In this document: positions 8,413-17,074 of the stretch, piece by piece
Layout: every line of letters starts with the position of its first letter
How positions within the stretch are numbered: position 1 is the stretch's first letter
Source: Kibdelosporangium aridum
Lineage (GTDB): Bacteria > Actinomycetota > Actinomycetes > Mycobacteriales > Pseudonocardiaceae
Assembly: GCF_900176515.1 (NCBI RefSeq)
Contig: NZ_FWXV01000006.1
Span: 558,001 to 622,000, forward strand
Length of the DNA: 64,000 nt
Direction: 5' to 3'
Program-made: the position numbers and the translations under genes
Notes under the pieces: generated by a model
The model's input: only the letters and a program-made list of their open reading frames with translations
Database searches by the model: none
Told to the model about the DNA's origin: nothing

Positions 8413-9990
8413 TTATGCGGCCTTGACCGCAGTCTCGGGTTGTTCGGTGTCCGGCGGAGTTGTGGGTGCGCGGTGCCGCAACGAAAGCAGCCCGCCGACC
8501 AGGAGCGTGATCACCACGCCGAGCACCGGGTACCACGGGTAGGCGAGGCTCACCGACGTCGCGGTCGGCTTGCCGAAGTCCACCGCGAGGAACTCGCCCG
8601 TCGCCTTGGTGAACTTCAGCCCGAGGATCACGAACGCCACCACCACGACGGTCGTCAGGAACGCCACGATCGCGTCCAATTGCCTGGCCCTGCGGAAGAT
8701 CAGGCCGAGCAGGAACGCGCCGAGCAGTGCGCCGGAGGTGAAGCCCGCGATGGACAGGCCCTGTTCGACGATCGGCTCGCCGCGCCGGAAGAACGTCGCG
8801 AACAGCCCGGCGACCACGACGAGGATCACCGCCCATATGACTGTCCAAATGCGACCCTGCCGGAAGATCTCCGCGTCGGTCAGCTTGCGCCGCACTACTT
8901 TCTGATATATGTCGGTCACGGTCGATGACGCCAGTGCGCCCAGCGACGAACTCAGTGCCGCTGCGAGGATCCCGGCGAGCACGAAACCGGACAGACCGGT
9001 CGGCAGTTCGTTCACGATGAAACTGGCGAACAGTTCGTCGTTGTTGTTCAGCCCGAGTGCCTGTGTCGGCGACGCGCCGTTGTAGAACGCCCACAGCATC
9101 ACGCCGATGAACAGGAACAGCGCGAACTGCAGGAACACCACGATCCCGCTGCCGATCAGCGCCTTCTGGCTGGCTTTGACGTCCCGGGTGGCCATCAGCC
9201 GCTGCACGATCAACTGGTCGGCACCGTGCGAGGACATCGACAGCACCGCGCCGCCGATCACCGCGGTGATCAACGCGTACTGGTTGCTCAGGATCGGCGA
9301 GGAGAAGTCGAACAGCTGGAACTTGTTCGCGTCGGCCGCCCGGCCCAGCCAACCCTCCGGCAACCGGTCCGCCAGCACGATGATCACCGCTGCTGCGCCG
9401 AGGATGTACCAGAGCATCTGGATCGCGTCGACCCAGACGACCGCGCGCACACCGCCGAAGTAGCTGTAGACGACCATCGCGAAACCCAGCGCCGCCACGA
9501 TCCACCAGTAGTTCACGTCCGGCAGGCCGAGGCTGGCCAGCACCACCTTGATCGGGATCGCGGTGGCGAACAGCCGCAGGCCGTCCGCGAGCAACCGGGT
9601 GAACAGGAACGTCACCGACGCCGTGCTCTGGATCCCGGAGCCGAACCGCTTGCCCAGGAAGGCGTACGCCGTCACCAGATCACCGGCGATGTACTTGGGC
9701 AGCAGTACGTACGACACGACGATGCGGCCGATCACGTAACCCAAGGCGAGTGACAAGAACGTCATCCCGCCCGCGCCGGGCGCCGCGAGGTAGGCCACGG
9801 TCGGCACACTCAGCACTGTCAGGGTGGACGTCTCCGCCGAGACCACCGACAGGCACACGACCCACCATCGGATCTTGGACTCTCCGACGAAGTAGTCGTC
9901 CGACGACTTCTGCCTGCCGCCGATCAGGACACCCAGCAGCGGCATGCCGACTAAGAAGATCGCGATGATGAGCAGGTCAAGAACGCGCAA
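8413..9990 (-). CDS. Sodium:solute symporter (SSS family)
   Basis: 525 residues, about 13 hydrophobic segments, entirely membrane. The N-terminus LLIIAIFLVGMPLLGVLIGG followed by SSDDYFVGESKIRWW is typical of the SSS family, as are the Na-binding-region segment LSVVSAETSTLT, YSYFGGVRAVVWVDAIQ in the middle and GILAAALSSSLGALASS near residue 315. The start is TTG 9990, six bases after GGAGGG; no good ATG exists earlier. The start lies inside the 3' end of the anhydro-MurNAc kinase gene (14-bp overlap), so the two are probably translated together. This suggests import of an amino sugar such as MurNAc or anhydroMurNAc, but the substrate is inferred from context only. Confidence 0.85.
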   Translation of the reverse strand: MRVLDLLIIAIFLVGMPLLGVLIGGRQKSSDDYFVGESKIRWWVVCLSVVSAETSTLTVLSVPTVAYLAAPGAGGMTFLSLALGYVIGRIVVSYVLLPKYIAGDLVTAYAFLGKRFGSGIQSTASVTFLFTRLLADGLRLFATAIPIKVVLASLGLPDVNYWWIVAALGFAMVVYSYFGGVRAVVWVDAIQMLWYILGAAAVIIVLADRLPEGWLGRAADANKFQLFDFSSPILSNQYALITAVIGGAVLSMSSHGADQLIVQRLMATRDVKASQKALIGSGIVVFLQFALFLFIGVMLWAFYNGASPTQALGLNNNDELFASFIVNELPTGLSGFVLAGILAAALSSSLGALASSTVTDIYQKVVRRKLTDAEIFRQGRIWTVIWAVILVVVAGLFATFFRRGEPIVEQGLSIAGFTSGALLGAFLLGLIFRRARQLDAIVAFLTTVVVVAFVILGLKFTKATGEFLAVDFGKPTATSVSLAYPWYPVLGVVITLLVGGLLSLRHRAPTTPPDTEQPETAVKAA

Positions 9991-11452
9991 GAGACCCTCC
10001 CAGTGTTGCTACGACTCGCAATTGCCTCACGGTGGTTGTCGCAGGGGCGGGCATGCGCAGCGGGTCGCGGCCCGGCGTGATGCTGCCGAGCAAGCGCGGT
10101 CCGTCGGCGCCGGTCCGCGGATCGGCCGCAATTCCGTGCCACGTCAGAAAACCGAGCAGGGCGGTGAGGTAGGCCTCCTTGGCGTCACTCGGAATTCCCA
10201 GTGCATCACTGGTCACGATGTCCAAGTGGCGAGCAAGTGCGGCCATCAGCGCAGGGTTGCGTACCCCGCCGCCCGACGCGACGACGCGGTGCCCGGCACA
10301 GGCGTCGGCGATCGTGACGGCGGTCAGTTCGACGAGCGTTGCCATCAGGTCCGGACCGGTGACCTCGGGAACCTGGGCCAGTGCGGCTTTCAGGTAGCCG
10401 ATGTTGAAGTGTTCCTTGCCGGTCGACTTCGGCGCGGGGAGGCGGTAGTAGGGGTCTTCCAGCAGCAGGTCGAGCAGGTCCTTGCGGACCGTGCCCGCCA
10501 GCGCGAGGGCCCCGCCCTTGTCGAAACGTTGGCCTGTCAGCATTTCCGCGGCCGCGTCCAGCAGTGCGTTGCCAGGACCAGTGTCGAACGCCGCCCGGTT
10601 GCGGGGTCCGGTGTTGCCCGTGGCCTGATTGTGGGGTCCGGTGTTGCCCATGGCCCGGTTGTGAAGGTCGCTGTTGTCCGTGGCCTGGTTGTGGGGTCCG
10701 GTGTCGAACGCCGCCCGGTTGCGGGGGTCGGTGTCGCCCGTGGCCTGGTTGCGGCCGCCGCTGTTGTCCGTGGCCTGGTTGCGGGAGCCGTCGTCGTCCG
10801 TGGCCTGGTTCCGGGCGCCACTGTCGTACCCAGCCCGCGCGCGCTCGTCTGCATTGCGCATGTGCCCCCGCGCGCGCTCGCTTCCATCGCTCAACGCCCG
10901 CGTGCCGGGGAAGGTTCCAACCCGATCAAAGTTGTCGCTGGGCAGGGTGATGTTCGCGATCCCGCCGATGTTCAGTGCAACGTCGTCCTGCAGCCACAAC
11001 CGGTCGAACAGTCCGGCGAGCGGCGCGCCGTGCCCGCCTGCGGCGACATCGCGGGCCCGTAGGTCCGAGATCACCGGCAGCCCGGTCTTTTCCGCGATCC
11101 ACGCGGGTTGCCCCAGCTGGAGGGTTCCGCGGCAAATACCGTCTTCCACCCAGTGGTAGACGGTCTGCCCGAGGGATGCGATCACGTCGGCCTGGCCGAG
11201 CTCGCGGATGGCTGTCGCAGCGGCATTGGCGAAGGATTGTCCGATCCGCGTGTCGAGTCTGCACATCTGCTCGGGATTGCAGGAACCGGCGGCCAGTAGT
11301 TCGTCTCGCAGGTCCGGCGGGTAGCCGACTTCGGTGTGTCCGCCGGGAGCCAGTTCGATGACGTCACCGGTGAGACGCAACTCGGCCAGTGCCGCGTCGA
11401 TGGCGTCCACCGACGTACCCGAGATCAGCCCGAGAACCCTGCACACCTCCAT
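9977..11452 (-). CDS. anmK: Anhydro-N-acetylmuramic acid kinase with repeat insertion
   Basis: 491 residues, about 100 longer than usual for AnmK. The enzyme converts anhydroMurNAc plus ATP to MurNAc-6-phosphate in cell-wall recycling. Family motifs are GLISGTSVDAIDAAL at the start (phosphate-binding loop and catalytic-region Asp), ASLGQTVYHW, NIGGIANITLP, FDTGPGNALLDAA, DKGGALALAGTV and VASGGGVRNPALM. Between NIGGIANITLP and FDTGPGN there is an insertion made of about eight in-frame ten-residue repeats of the type GPRNQATDNS, a hydrophilic low-complexity stretch. The start ATG 11452 sits just before the glycine-rich loop; an ATG at 11476 is also possible. It overlaps the symporter gene downstream by 14 bp and diverges from ftsY. 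Confidence 0.85.
   Translation of the reverse strand: MEVCRVLGLISGTSVDAIDAALAELRLTGDVIELAPGGHTEVGYPPDLRDELLAAGSCNPEQMCRLDTRIGQSFANAAATAIRELGQADVIASLGQTVYHWVEDGICRGTLQLGQPAWIAEKTGLPVISDLRARDVAAGGHGAPLAGLFDRLWLQDDVALNIGGIANITLPSDNFDRVGTFPGTRALSDGSERARGHMRNADERARAGYDSGARNQATDDDGSRNQATDNSGGRNQATGDTDPRNRAAFDTGPHNQATDNSDLHNRAMGNTGPHNQATGNTGPRNRAAFDTGPGNALLDAAAEMLTGQRFDKGGALALAGTVRKDLLDLLLEDPYYRLPAPKSTGKEHFNIGYLKAALAQVPEVTGPDLMATLVELTAVTIADACAGHRVVASGGGVRNPALMAALARHLDIVTSDALGIPSDAKEAYLTALLGFLTWHGIAADPRTGADGPRLLGSITPGRDPLRMPAPATTTVRQLRVVATLGGSLARS
10581..10832 (-). repeat. In-frame tandem array of 30-bp units inside anmK
   Basis: About eight degenerate 30-bp units, each reading like GTTGCGGGGTCCGGTGTTGC plus GTGGCCTG on the plus strand. 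The 26-base stretch beginning GTGTCGAACGCCGCCCGGTT occurs at 10581 and again exactly 120 bp on at 10701. On the coding strand the units encode ten residues around (H/R)NQAT(D/G)N(S/T)GP. There are no unique spacers, so this is not a CRISPR array. Confidence 0.85.
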
Positions 11453-11456
11453 GAAC

Positions 11457-11474
11457 GTGTGGTGTATTCCACAC
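11457..11474. promoter_or_regulatory. Inverted repeat at the anmK start (candidate operator)
   Basis: GTGTGG, six bases, CCACAC: perfect 6-bp arms immediately upstream of ATG 11452, in the spacer shared with divergent ftsY. Size and symmetry fit a dimeric repressor site, for example a GntR-type or sugar-responsive regulator. No regulator is identified. Confidence 0.3.
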
Positions 11475-11567
11475 ATCGGGATATGGCAAGACTTTCGGTG
11501 AATTCTTGACCTAAACGAGTTAAAAGCCGTTGAAGCTTGTCGAAGCTATGGATGCGAGGATGGCGGG

Positions 11568-12845
11568 GTGTCCACCGAACTCATCGTGATCCTCGCGGTC
11601 GTCCTGGTCCTGATCGCCGTGGCCGTGGTCACCGGGCTGGTACTGGCCAAGCGCCGCCGGGTGAGCCTGACCGACACCGAGAAGAAGCCGGTCGAGGACA
11701 GGCCGAAGTACCAGGCGGGCAGCGGCATCAGCCTGTCGTCCGGCGGCGGCAGCACTACCGTTGAGCCGCCGGTGCACCCGGTGGAGGATCGGACCGAGGT
11801 CGACGGCCAGCCGGGCGTCGGCGACGACGCCTCGGTGCCGCGGGATTCCGAGAAACGCGACATAGTCGACATTCCGCTGCCTGATTCCGTGGCGGTGGAG
11901 GAGAAGCCGCAGCTCGACGAGATCGAGCCGACCGCGGGTCGTCTCGAGCGGCTGCGCGGCAAGCTGGCGCGGTCCCGCTCGACCTTCGGGCAGAGCCTGC
12001 TCGGCCTGCTGGGCGCGGGTGACCTGGACGAGGACTCGTGGACCGACGTCGAGGACACGCTGCTACTCGCCGACCTGGGCGCGGCGACCACCGCGGAGAT
12101 CATCTCGAAGCTCCGCGCAGAAATGACGTCTCGTGGCGTCCGCAACGCCGAAGAGGCCCGCGCGGTCCTGCGTTCCGTGCTCGTCGAGGCCCTGCACCCG
12201 GAGATGGACCGCTCGGTGCGCGCACTCCCGCACGAATCCAAGCCCGCGGTCGTCCTGGTCGCAGGCGTCAACGGCACCGGCAAGACGACGACGACCGGCA
12301 AGCTCGCGCGCGTTCTCGTGGCCGACGGTCGTACCGTCTTGCTGGGCGCCGCTGACACGTTCCGCGCGGCAGCCGCCGAGCAGCTCGCCACGTGGGCAAG
12401 CCGCGTTGGTGCCGAGGTCGTGCGTGGCAAGGAAGGCGCCGACCCGGCCGCGGTCGCTTTCGACGCGGTCAAGCGTGGAACCGACACCGGCGTGGACGCG
12501 GTCCTTGTCGACACCGCGGGCCGGCTGCACACCAAGACCGGCCTGATGGACGAGCTGGGCAAGGTCAAGCGCGTGGTGGAAAAGCAGGCCAAGATCGACG
12601 AGGTGCTGCTGGTGCTGGACGCGACGACTGGTCAGAACGGGCTCACCCAGGCCCGGGTGTTCTCCGAGGTCGTCGACGTGACCGGGATCGTGCTCACGAA
12701 ACTGGACGGCACCGCCAAGGGCGGCATCGTCTTCCAGGTCCAGCGGGAACTCGGCGTGCCGGTCAAGCTGGTCGGCCTCGGTGAAGGCGCCGACGACCTG
12801 GCGCCGTTCGAGCCGGGCGCGTTTGTCGACGCTTTGCTGGGGTAA
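11568..12845 (+). CDS. ftsY: Signal recognition particle receptor FtsY
   Basis: 425 residues from GTG 11568, preceded by GAGGA. FtsY is the membrane-associated GTPase that docks SRP-ribosome complexes at the translocon. Residues 1-30 form a single hydrophobic segment (IVILAVVLVLIAVAVVTGL) followed by basic and acidic linker sequence, the actinobacterial form of the receptor. The N domain starts near residue 125 (RLERLRGKLARSRSTFGQSL). The G domain shows GVNGTGKTTTTGKLA (G1, about residue 233), DTFRAAAAEQL (G2), DTAGRLHTKTGLMDEL (G3), TKLDGTAKGG (G4) and GLGEGADDLAPF (G5). In Streptomyces ftsY lies close to amtB-glnK-glnD-ffh; here those genes are 32 kb away. Confidence 0.96.
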   Translation: MSTELIVILAVVLVLIAVAVVTGLVLAKRRRVSLTDTEKKPVEDRPKYQAGSGISLSSGGGSTTVEPPVHPVEDRTEVDGQPGVGDDASVPRDSEKRDIVDIPLPDSVAVEEKPQLDEIEPTAGRLERLRGKLARSRSTFGQSLLGLLGAGDLDEDSWTDVEDTLLLADLGAATTAEIISKLRAEMTSRGVRNAEEARAVLRSVLVEALHPEMDRSVRALPHESKPAVVLVAGVNGTGKTTTTGKLARVLVADGRTVLLGAADTFRAAAAEQLATWASRVGAEVVRGKEGADPAAVAFDAVKRGTDTGVDAVLVDTAGRLHTKTGLMDELGKVKRVVEKQAKIDEVLLVLDATTGQNGLTQARVFSEVVDVTGIVLTKLDGTAKGGIVFQVQRELGVPVKLVGLGEGADDLAPFEPGAFVDALLG

Positions 12846-12998
12846 TTCACGCGACACTGCCGGTCGTTGCAAGAACTATGTCCACTTTGACCTGCGTTTG
12901 CGAGGATTCGCGCGCGGGGATGTAAGGCCTGGGCTACAACGGTTCCTGTGGGGGGTGCCGCTGCGAGTCCCCGCCTTCGTTGCTGAAGGGGACATGGC

Positions 12999-15900
12999 TT
13001 GACATCGCGAAGATCCGCACGCTTTCTGGCGTGCGCTTTGGCATGCGTTCTGGTGGCCGGCGCGCCACAGGCCTCTGCCGAGCAGGAATCCAGCCCTCCC
13101 GGTGTTTCCGGGCAGGGAGTTCCTATTGAGCTGCCCGAACTGGGCTCCGAGACGACCCGGGTGTTCGCCAACCCGTCCGGTACCAGGACTCTTGAGCAGT
13201 TCGTCCGGCCGTTCCGTGCGCGCACACCGGAAGGCTGGGCCCCGGTGGACACGACCTTGGTGCGTGACGCCGACGGCTCGGTACGGCCCAAGGTCACGCC
13301 GATGAAGGTGCGGCTGTCCGGCGGCGGGAACAGCCCGCTGGCGGCGTTGGAACGGGACGGGAAAACGCTTGCGTTGTCCTGGCCCCGCGCGTTGCCTTCG
13401 CCCGAGCTGGACGGTGCCACGGCCACCTACCGGGAGGTGCTGCCGGGCGTCGACCTGCGTGTGACGGCCGATGTCGAAGGGTTCTCCCAGGTCCTGGTCG
13501 TGCACAACGCCGAGGCCGCGGCGAACCCGGCACTGCGGGAGATCAAGTTCGCCACGTCCGGCCTGCGGATCAAGGCGGGCGAGAACGGCAAGACCTTGGC
13601 CGTCGACGAGAGCGGGAACGCGGTCTTCGAGTCGGGCACACCGACGATGTGGGACACGCCTGCCGCCGCCCGATCCGCGGTGGAGCAGGAGGTCGAGCAC
13701 CACCCGATGGGCCTGCGCGTCGACGACGGCGAGCTGACCATCGTGCCCGACGCCGAGATGCTCACGTCACCGGACACCAACTTCCCGCTGTACATCGACC
13801 CGTCCTACAGCGGTACGCAGAACCGTTGGGTCTCGGTGGACTCCTACTCCCCGAACACCGAGTACTGGAGCACAGACCGGGACACCGCACGGGTCGGCCT
13901 GCAGACGTTCTCGTCGCCCAACGGCCTGCACCGGTCGTTCTTCCAGGTCAACACGGCCCCGATCGCCGGTGCGCAGGTGTTGAACAGCTGGTTCGCGATC
14001 ACCCTCGACCACTCCGGCGACTGCGCCTCACAGCCGGTGGACCTGTACCAGACCAAGGGGATCGAGGCGGGCACCAAGATCACGTGGAACACCACCACGG
14101 AGACGAGCACCGACAAGAAGTGGTGGCTGGCCAAACTGGACAGCCGGTCCGCCCACGCCAACGAGGCGGGCGGTTGCGGTACGGCACAACCGGACGTCCC
14201 GATGGAGTTCGGCTCGGCGGCGCTGACGACGTTGGTGCAGAACACGGCGAACGCCAAGACCGGCACGCTGACCTTCGGCTTGCGGGCGCCGAACGAGACC
14301 ACAAGGCTGCAGTGGAAGAAGTTCTACCAGAACACCGCCCGGCTCGTGGTCGAGTACAACAACAAGCCGCGCGTGCCGACCAACTTCACGACCGTCCCAC
14401 CGACTTCGTGCGGCACGGCCGCGGCACCGATCGCACTGAACACCGCCTCCCCGACGTTCTCGGCGATCGCGTCCGATCCGGACGGTGACAACGTCAAGGG
14501 ACGACTGGAGATCCTCGACGGCGACACGCTCGTACACAGCCAGGACACACCGTTGTTCCGGTCCGGTGGTGCGTTCTCGTGGTCGTCCGTGCCCGCCGGA
14601 GTCCTGCCGGACAACCAGCCGACCAAGGTGTACAACTACCGCGCCCGCATCCTGGACTCGCTTGTCGCGGGACCTGATTCGCCGCGCTGCTACTTCACGG
14701 TGGACCGGACCCGTCCAGTGCCGCCGACGATCTCGTCCACGGACTTCCCGGACAACACGCCGGTCCGGTCGGTCGGCGAGCTCGGCACCGTGACGTTCAG
14801 CCGAGGCGGAACGGACACGGACATCGCCGGTTTCCGATATGGCTTCCAGCAGGACAAAACGACCATGTGGGTCGCCGCGGACGCGCAAGGCTCGGCCACG
14901 GTTCCGATCACCGTGTGGGACGACATGTCCAGCCGTCCGCTGTACGTCCGAGCCGTGGACCGAGCGGGCAACATCAGTCCGTTGAGTCCATCGTGGACAT
15001 TGACCGCCCAGGTCCGGACCGTCCCGGGCACGGCGGTGCGCGCGGACACCAACGGCGACCGGCGCGCGGACTTCGCGATGCTGTTCGACCAGAGCAACGG
15101 CCGGACGGCGGCGTGGAACTTCCTGTCGACGGGCGACGGTTTCTCCTCCGGTTACGTCGGCTGGGACACCGACGTCAGCGGTGGGTTCCCGATGTACCGG
15201 ATCAAGAGTGCCAACGGTGACTTCGACGGCGACGGCCGCAGCGACATCGCGGTGCTGCGGGAAGACCCGGATCGCAAAGTCCGGCTGTACCTGCTGCGCT
15301 CGGACAGCAACCGCTTCGACGCGGAAAGCGAACCCGCGTGGACCGGCGACTATCGGCTGTCACACCTGCGAATCACCGCAGGCGACTTCGATGCCGACGG
15401 TGATGACGATCTGGCCGTGTTCCAAGGCCTTTCGGGAGCACAGACCAAGCTGTGGGTGCACCGCTCCAGCGGTGGTGTGTTCGCAGCCCCCGTGCAGCAG
15501 TGGGACAGCGGCGCCAACGGCCTTGACGTCAACCACCTTTCACCGGTCGCGGGTGACTTCGACGGTGACGGCGACGACGACATCGCAGGCTTCCGCGGGG
15601 CTCCTGGCGCGTTGCAGACCAAGCTGTTCCTGCACGTGTCGAACGGTTCTACGTTCGCGGCTCCGGCTTCGCAGTGGGAGAGCACCACGTTCGACCGGTC
15701 CAAGGCGACTTTCGTGACGACGAACGTCAACGGCGACACCACGGGCAAGGACGAGATCGTGGCGGCCTACAACCGCGGTGGGACCTCGACCCAGGTACAG
15801 ATCTTCGCTGCCAACGGCAGCGCCTGGTCTGTGGCCGTCGGGTGGGAGAGCACGGCGTTCGACTCGCTGAAGTCCTCGCTGGCGGCGGGTGACTTCAACG

Positions 15901-16508
15901 GCGACGGCAAGGGCGACATCGCATCGCTGTACGACACCGGCAACGGCCAACGGCAGATGTACACGTTCGTCTCAACCGGAACCGCGTTCGCCGACAAGCG
16001 AACCGACTGGCAAGGCGCGGTCGCGGACGTCGCGGACGCCGTCTACATCGAACCGGGCCGCAAGTACCGCCTGCAGCCGAGCCACACCGAGAAGTGCAGC
16101 GGAATCCCGTCGGGCAACGTGGCCGACGGCGGGCCGTTCCAGCAGCAGGACTGCGTCGCGTCGGCGGCTCACCAGCAGTTCGAGCTGGACCGGATCGGCA
16201 GCACGCCGTACTTCCAGATCAAGACGGCGGCGGGCAAATGCCTGGACATCCCGAGCTGGAAGCACGAGGACAACGTCGCGATCGGCCAGTGGACGTGTGA
16301 GCCGACCGGTGCACCGCAGGCGAACCAGCAGTTCCGGCTGGATTACGTGCGGGGTAGCGGGATGGATGTCGTGGTGCAGCCTCGGATCGTCCACAGTGAC
16401 AAGTGCGTGACGGTGGCTGGCGGCGGTACCGCGACCAACACGGCGATCACACAGGTGGCTTGTTCGGGAGCCGCATACCAGCGGTACATCCTGAGAATCG
16501 AGCCCTGA
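12999..16508 (+). CDS. Secreted DNRLRE / FG-GAP repeat / ricin-type lectin protein
   Basis: 1169 residues from TTG 12999, eight bases after GAAGGG; an ATG at 12994 is immediately stopped, so TTG is the best start. Residues 1-28 form a signal peptide (FLACALACVLVAGAPQASA). Residues about 280-450 resemble a DNRLRE domain (DTARVGLQTFSSPNGLHRSF, NSWFAITL). Residues about 680-1000 carry FG-GAP/VCBS calcium-binding repeats: DTNGDRRADFAML, GDFDGDGRSDIAVL, GDFDADGDDDLAVF, GDFDGDGDDDIAGF and GDFNGDGKGDIASLY. Residues about 1015-1165 are a ricin-B-like lectin (QPSHTEKCSGIPSG, AAGKCLDIPSW, Q-x-W). Probably a large extracellular adhesive or carbohydrate-binding protein. It converges on the RHS toxin-immunity pair; such proteins often accompany actinobacterial RHS loci. 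Confidence 0.8.
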   Translation: MTSRRSARFLACALACVLVAGAPQASAEQESSPPGVSGQGVPIELPELGSETTRVFANPSGTRTLEQFVRPFRARTPEGWAPVDTTLVRDADGSVRPKVTPMKVRLSGGGNSPLAALERDGKTLALSWPRALPSPELDGATATYREVLPGVDLRVTADVEGFSQVLVVHNAEAAANPALREIKFATSGLRIKAGENGKTLAVDESGNAVFESGTPTMWDTPAAARSAVEQEVEHHPMGLRVDDGELTIVPDAEMLTSPDTNFPLYIDPSYSGTQNRWVSVDSYSPNTEYWSTDRDTARVGLQTFSSPNGLHRSFFQVNTAPIAGAQVLNSWFAITLDHSGDCASQPVDLYQTKGIEAGTKITWNTTTETSTDKKWWLAKLDSRSAHANEAGGCGTAQPDVPMEFGSAALTTLVQNTANAKTGTLTFGLRAPNETTRLQWKKFYQNTARLVVEYNNKPRVPTNFTTVPPTSCGTAAAPIALNTASPTFSAIASDPDGDNVKGRLEILDGDTLVHSQDTPLFRSGGAFSWSSVPAGVLPDNQPTKVYNYRARILDSLVAGPDSPRCYFTVDRTRPVPPTISSTDFPDNTPVRSVGELGTVTFSRGGTDTDIAGFRYGFQQDKTTMWVAADAQGSATVPITVWDDMSSRPLYVRAVDRAGNISPLSPSWTLTAQVRTVPGTAVRADTNGDRRADFAMLFDQSNGRTAAWNFLSTGDGFSSGYVGWDTDVSGGFPMYRIKSANGDFDGDGRSDIAVLREDPDRKVRLYLLRSDSNRFDAESEPAWTGDYRLSHLRITAGDFDADGDDDLAVFQGLSGAQTKLWVHRSSGGVFAAPVQQWDSGANGLDVNHLSPVAGDFDGDGDDDIAGFRGAPGALQTKLFLHVSNGSTFAAPASQWESTTFDRSKATFVTTNVNGDTTGKDEIVAAYNRGGTSTQVQIFAANGSAWSVAVGWESTAFDSLKSSLAAGDFNGDGKGDIASLYDTGNGQRQMYTFVSTGTAFADKRTDWQGAVADVADAVYIEPGRKYRLQPSHTEKCSGIPSGNVADGGPFQQQDCVASAAHQQFELDRIGSTPYFQIKTAAGKCLDIPSWKHEDNVAIGQWTCEPTGAPQANQQFRLDYVRGSGMDVVVQPRIVHSDKCVTVAGGGTATNTAITQVACSGAAYQRYILRIEP

Positions 16509-16519
16509 CGTCAGACGCT

Positions 16520-16536
16520 GTGAAGGCTGCCTTCAC
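16520..16536. repeat. Small perfect palindrome GTGAAGG-CTG-CCTTCAC
   Basis: Seven-base arms around three bases, 12 bp after the stop of the FG-GAP gene. It may contribute to termination together with the larger hairpin just downstream. Confidence 0.4.
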
Positions 16537-16544
16537 AGCACAAA

Positions 16545-16587
16545 ACACATCGGCGGGGTGGCCAAAGCTGCCACCCCGCCGATGTGT
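16545..16587. terminator. Strong bidirectional terminator
   Basis: A perfect 17-bp inverted repeat (ACACATCGGCGGGGTGG and its complement) around a 9-base loop, in the 86-bp gap between the convergent FG-GAP gene and the immunity gene. Its length and placement between two facing transcription units indicate a bidirectional terminator. Confidence 0.85.
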
Positions 16588-16594
16588 GTTCCGG

Positions 16595-17071
16595 CTAGAT
16601 GTGTTCCGGGAAGTACTCCGCGATGTCCCGGAGATCCTCGCTCGGTGAGTCGCGGACGGCATCCTTCAGCAGATCAAGGATGTCGAGGCGGTTGACCTGC
16701 TCGAGCAGGACCGCCAGCCCGCGCAGTTCCTCCCACCGTTCGGGATCCGGGTTGGCGATCTCCCTTGACGACAGCGCTTCCAGCCGCGGGTCGCGCATGT
16801 CGGGTGGTAGCCCGGCCAGGATGTACCTGGCGCGGGCGGCGTACTGGCTGTTGCTCAAGGCCGCCTCGAACACCTCAGGGAACAATTCCAGCACCAGTTC
16901 CGCCCGTTCGGGTGCGCGGTCACCGATCAGCCGCAGCGCGGCATGGTGACCGTTCTGCCTGGCGAACACCGAACGCAGGAACTCGACCGCGTTCTCGTCG
17001 TCCAGTATCGCGTTGCCCGCCCGGATGTAGGCGATCTCAGCTTTCCGCAGCTCCTGCCACGCCTCTTCCAC
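16595..17071 (-). CDS. Putative immunity protein for the RHS toxin
   Basis: 158 residues from GTG 17071, only 3 bp after the RHS stop codon, with AAGGTGAG as ribosome-binding site inside the end of the toxin gene. The protein is acidic, all-helical in appearance, with repeated Leu/Ala helices (ILDDENAVEFLRSVFARQNG, ARARYILAGLPPDMRDPRLE) and no signal peptide, so it would remain in the cytoplasm. Small size, acidic nature, position and coupling to the RHS gene are what is expected of a cognate immunity protein that blocks the C-terminal toxin. I do not recognise the family; it does not resemble the short Tsi2 immunity protein. It is followed by the strong terminator. Confidence 0.6.
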   Translation of the reverse strand: MEEAWQELRKAEIAYIRAGNAILDDENAVEFLRSVFARQNGHHAALRLIGDRAPERAELVLELFPEVFEAALSNSQYAARARYILAGLPPDMRDPRLEALSSREIANPDPERWEELRGLAVLLEQVNRLDILDLLKDAVRDSPSEDLRDIAEYFPEHI

Positions 17072-17074
17072 TTC

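Noticed and set aside
10581-10832. Possible CRISPR array
   Set aside because: The 30-bp units are contiguous, without spacers, degenerate and in frame with anmK; no cas gene is present.
10564-10950. Plus-strand Cys/Pro/Trp-rich repeat frame (CCPWPGC units) opposite anmK
   Set aside because: It is the antisense reading of the 30-bp array in anmK; the Cys pattern is produced by the repeat and no start signal supports it.
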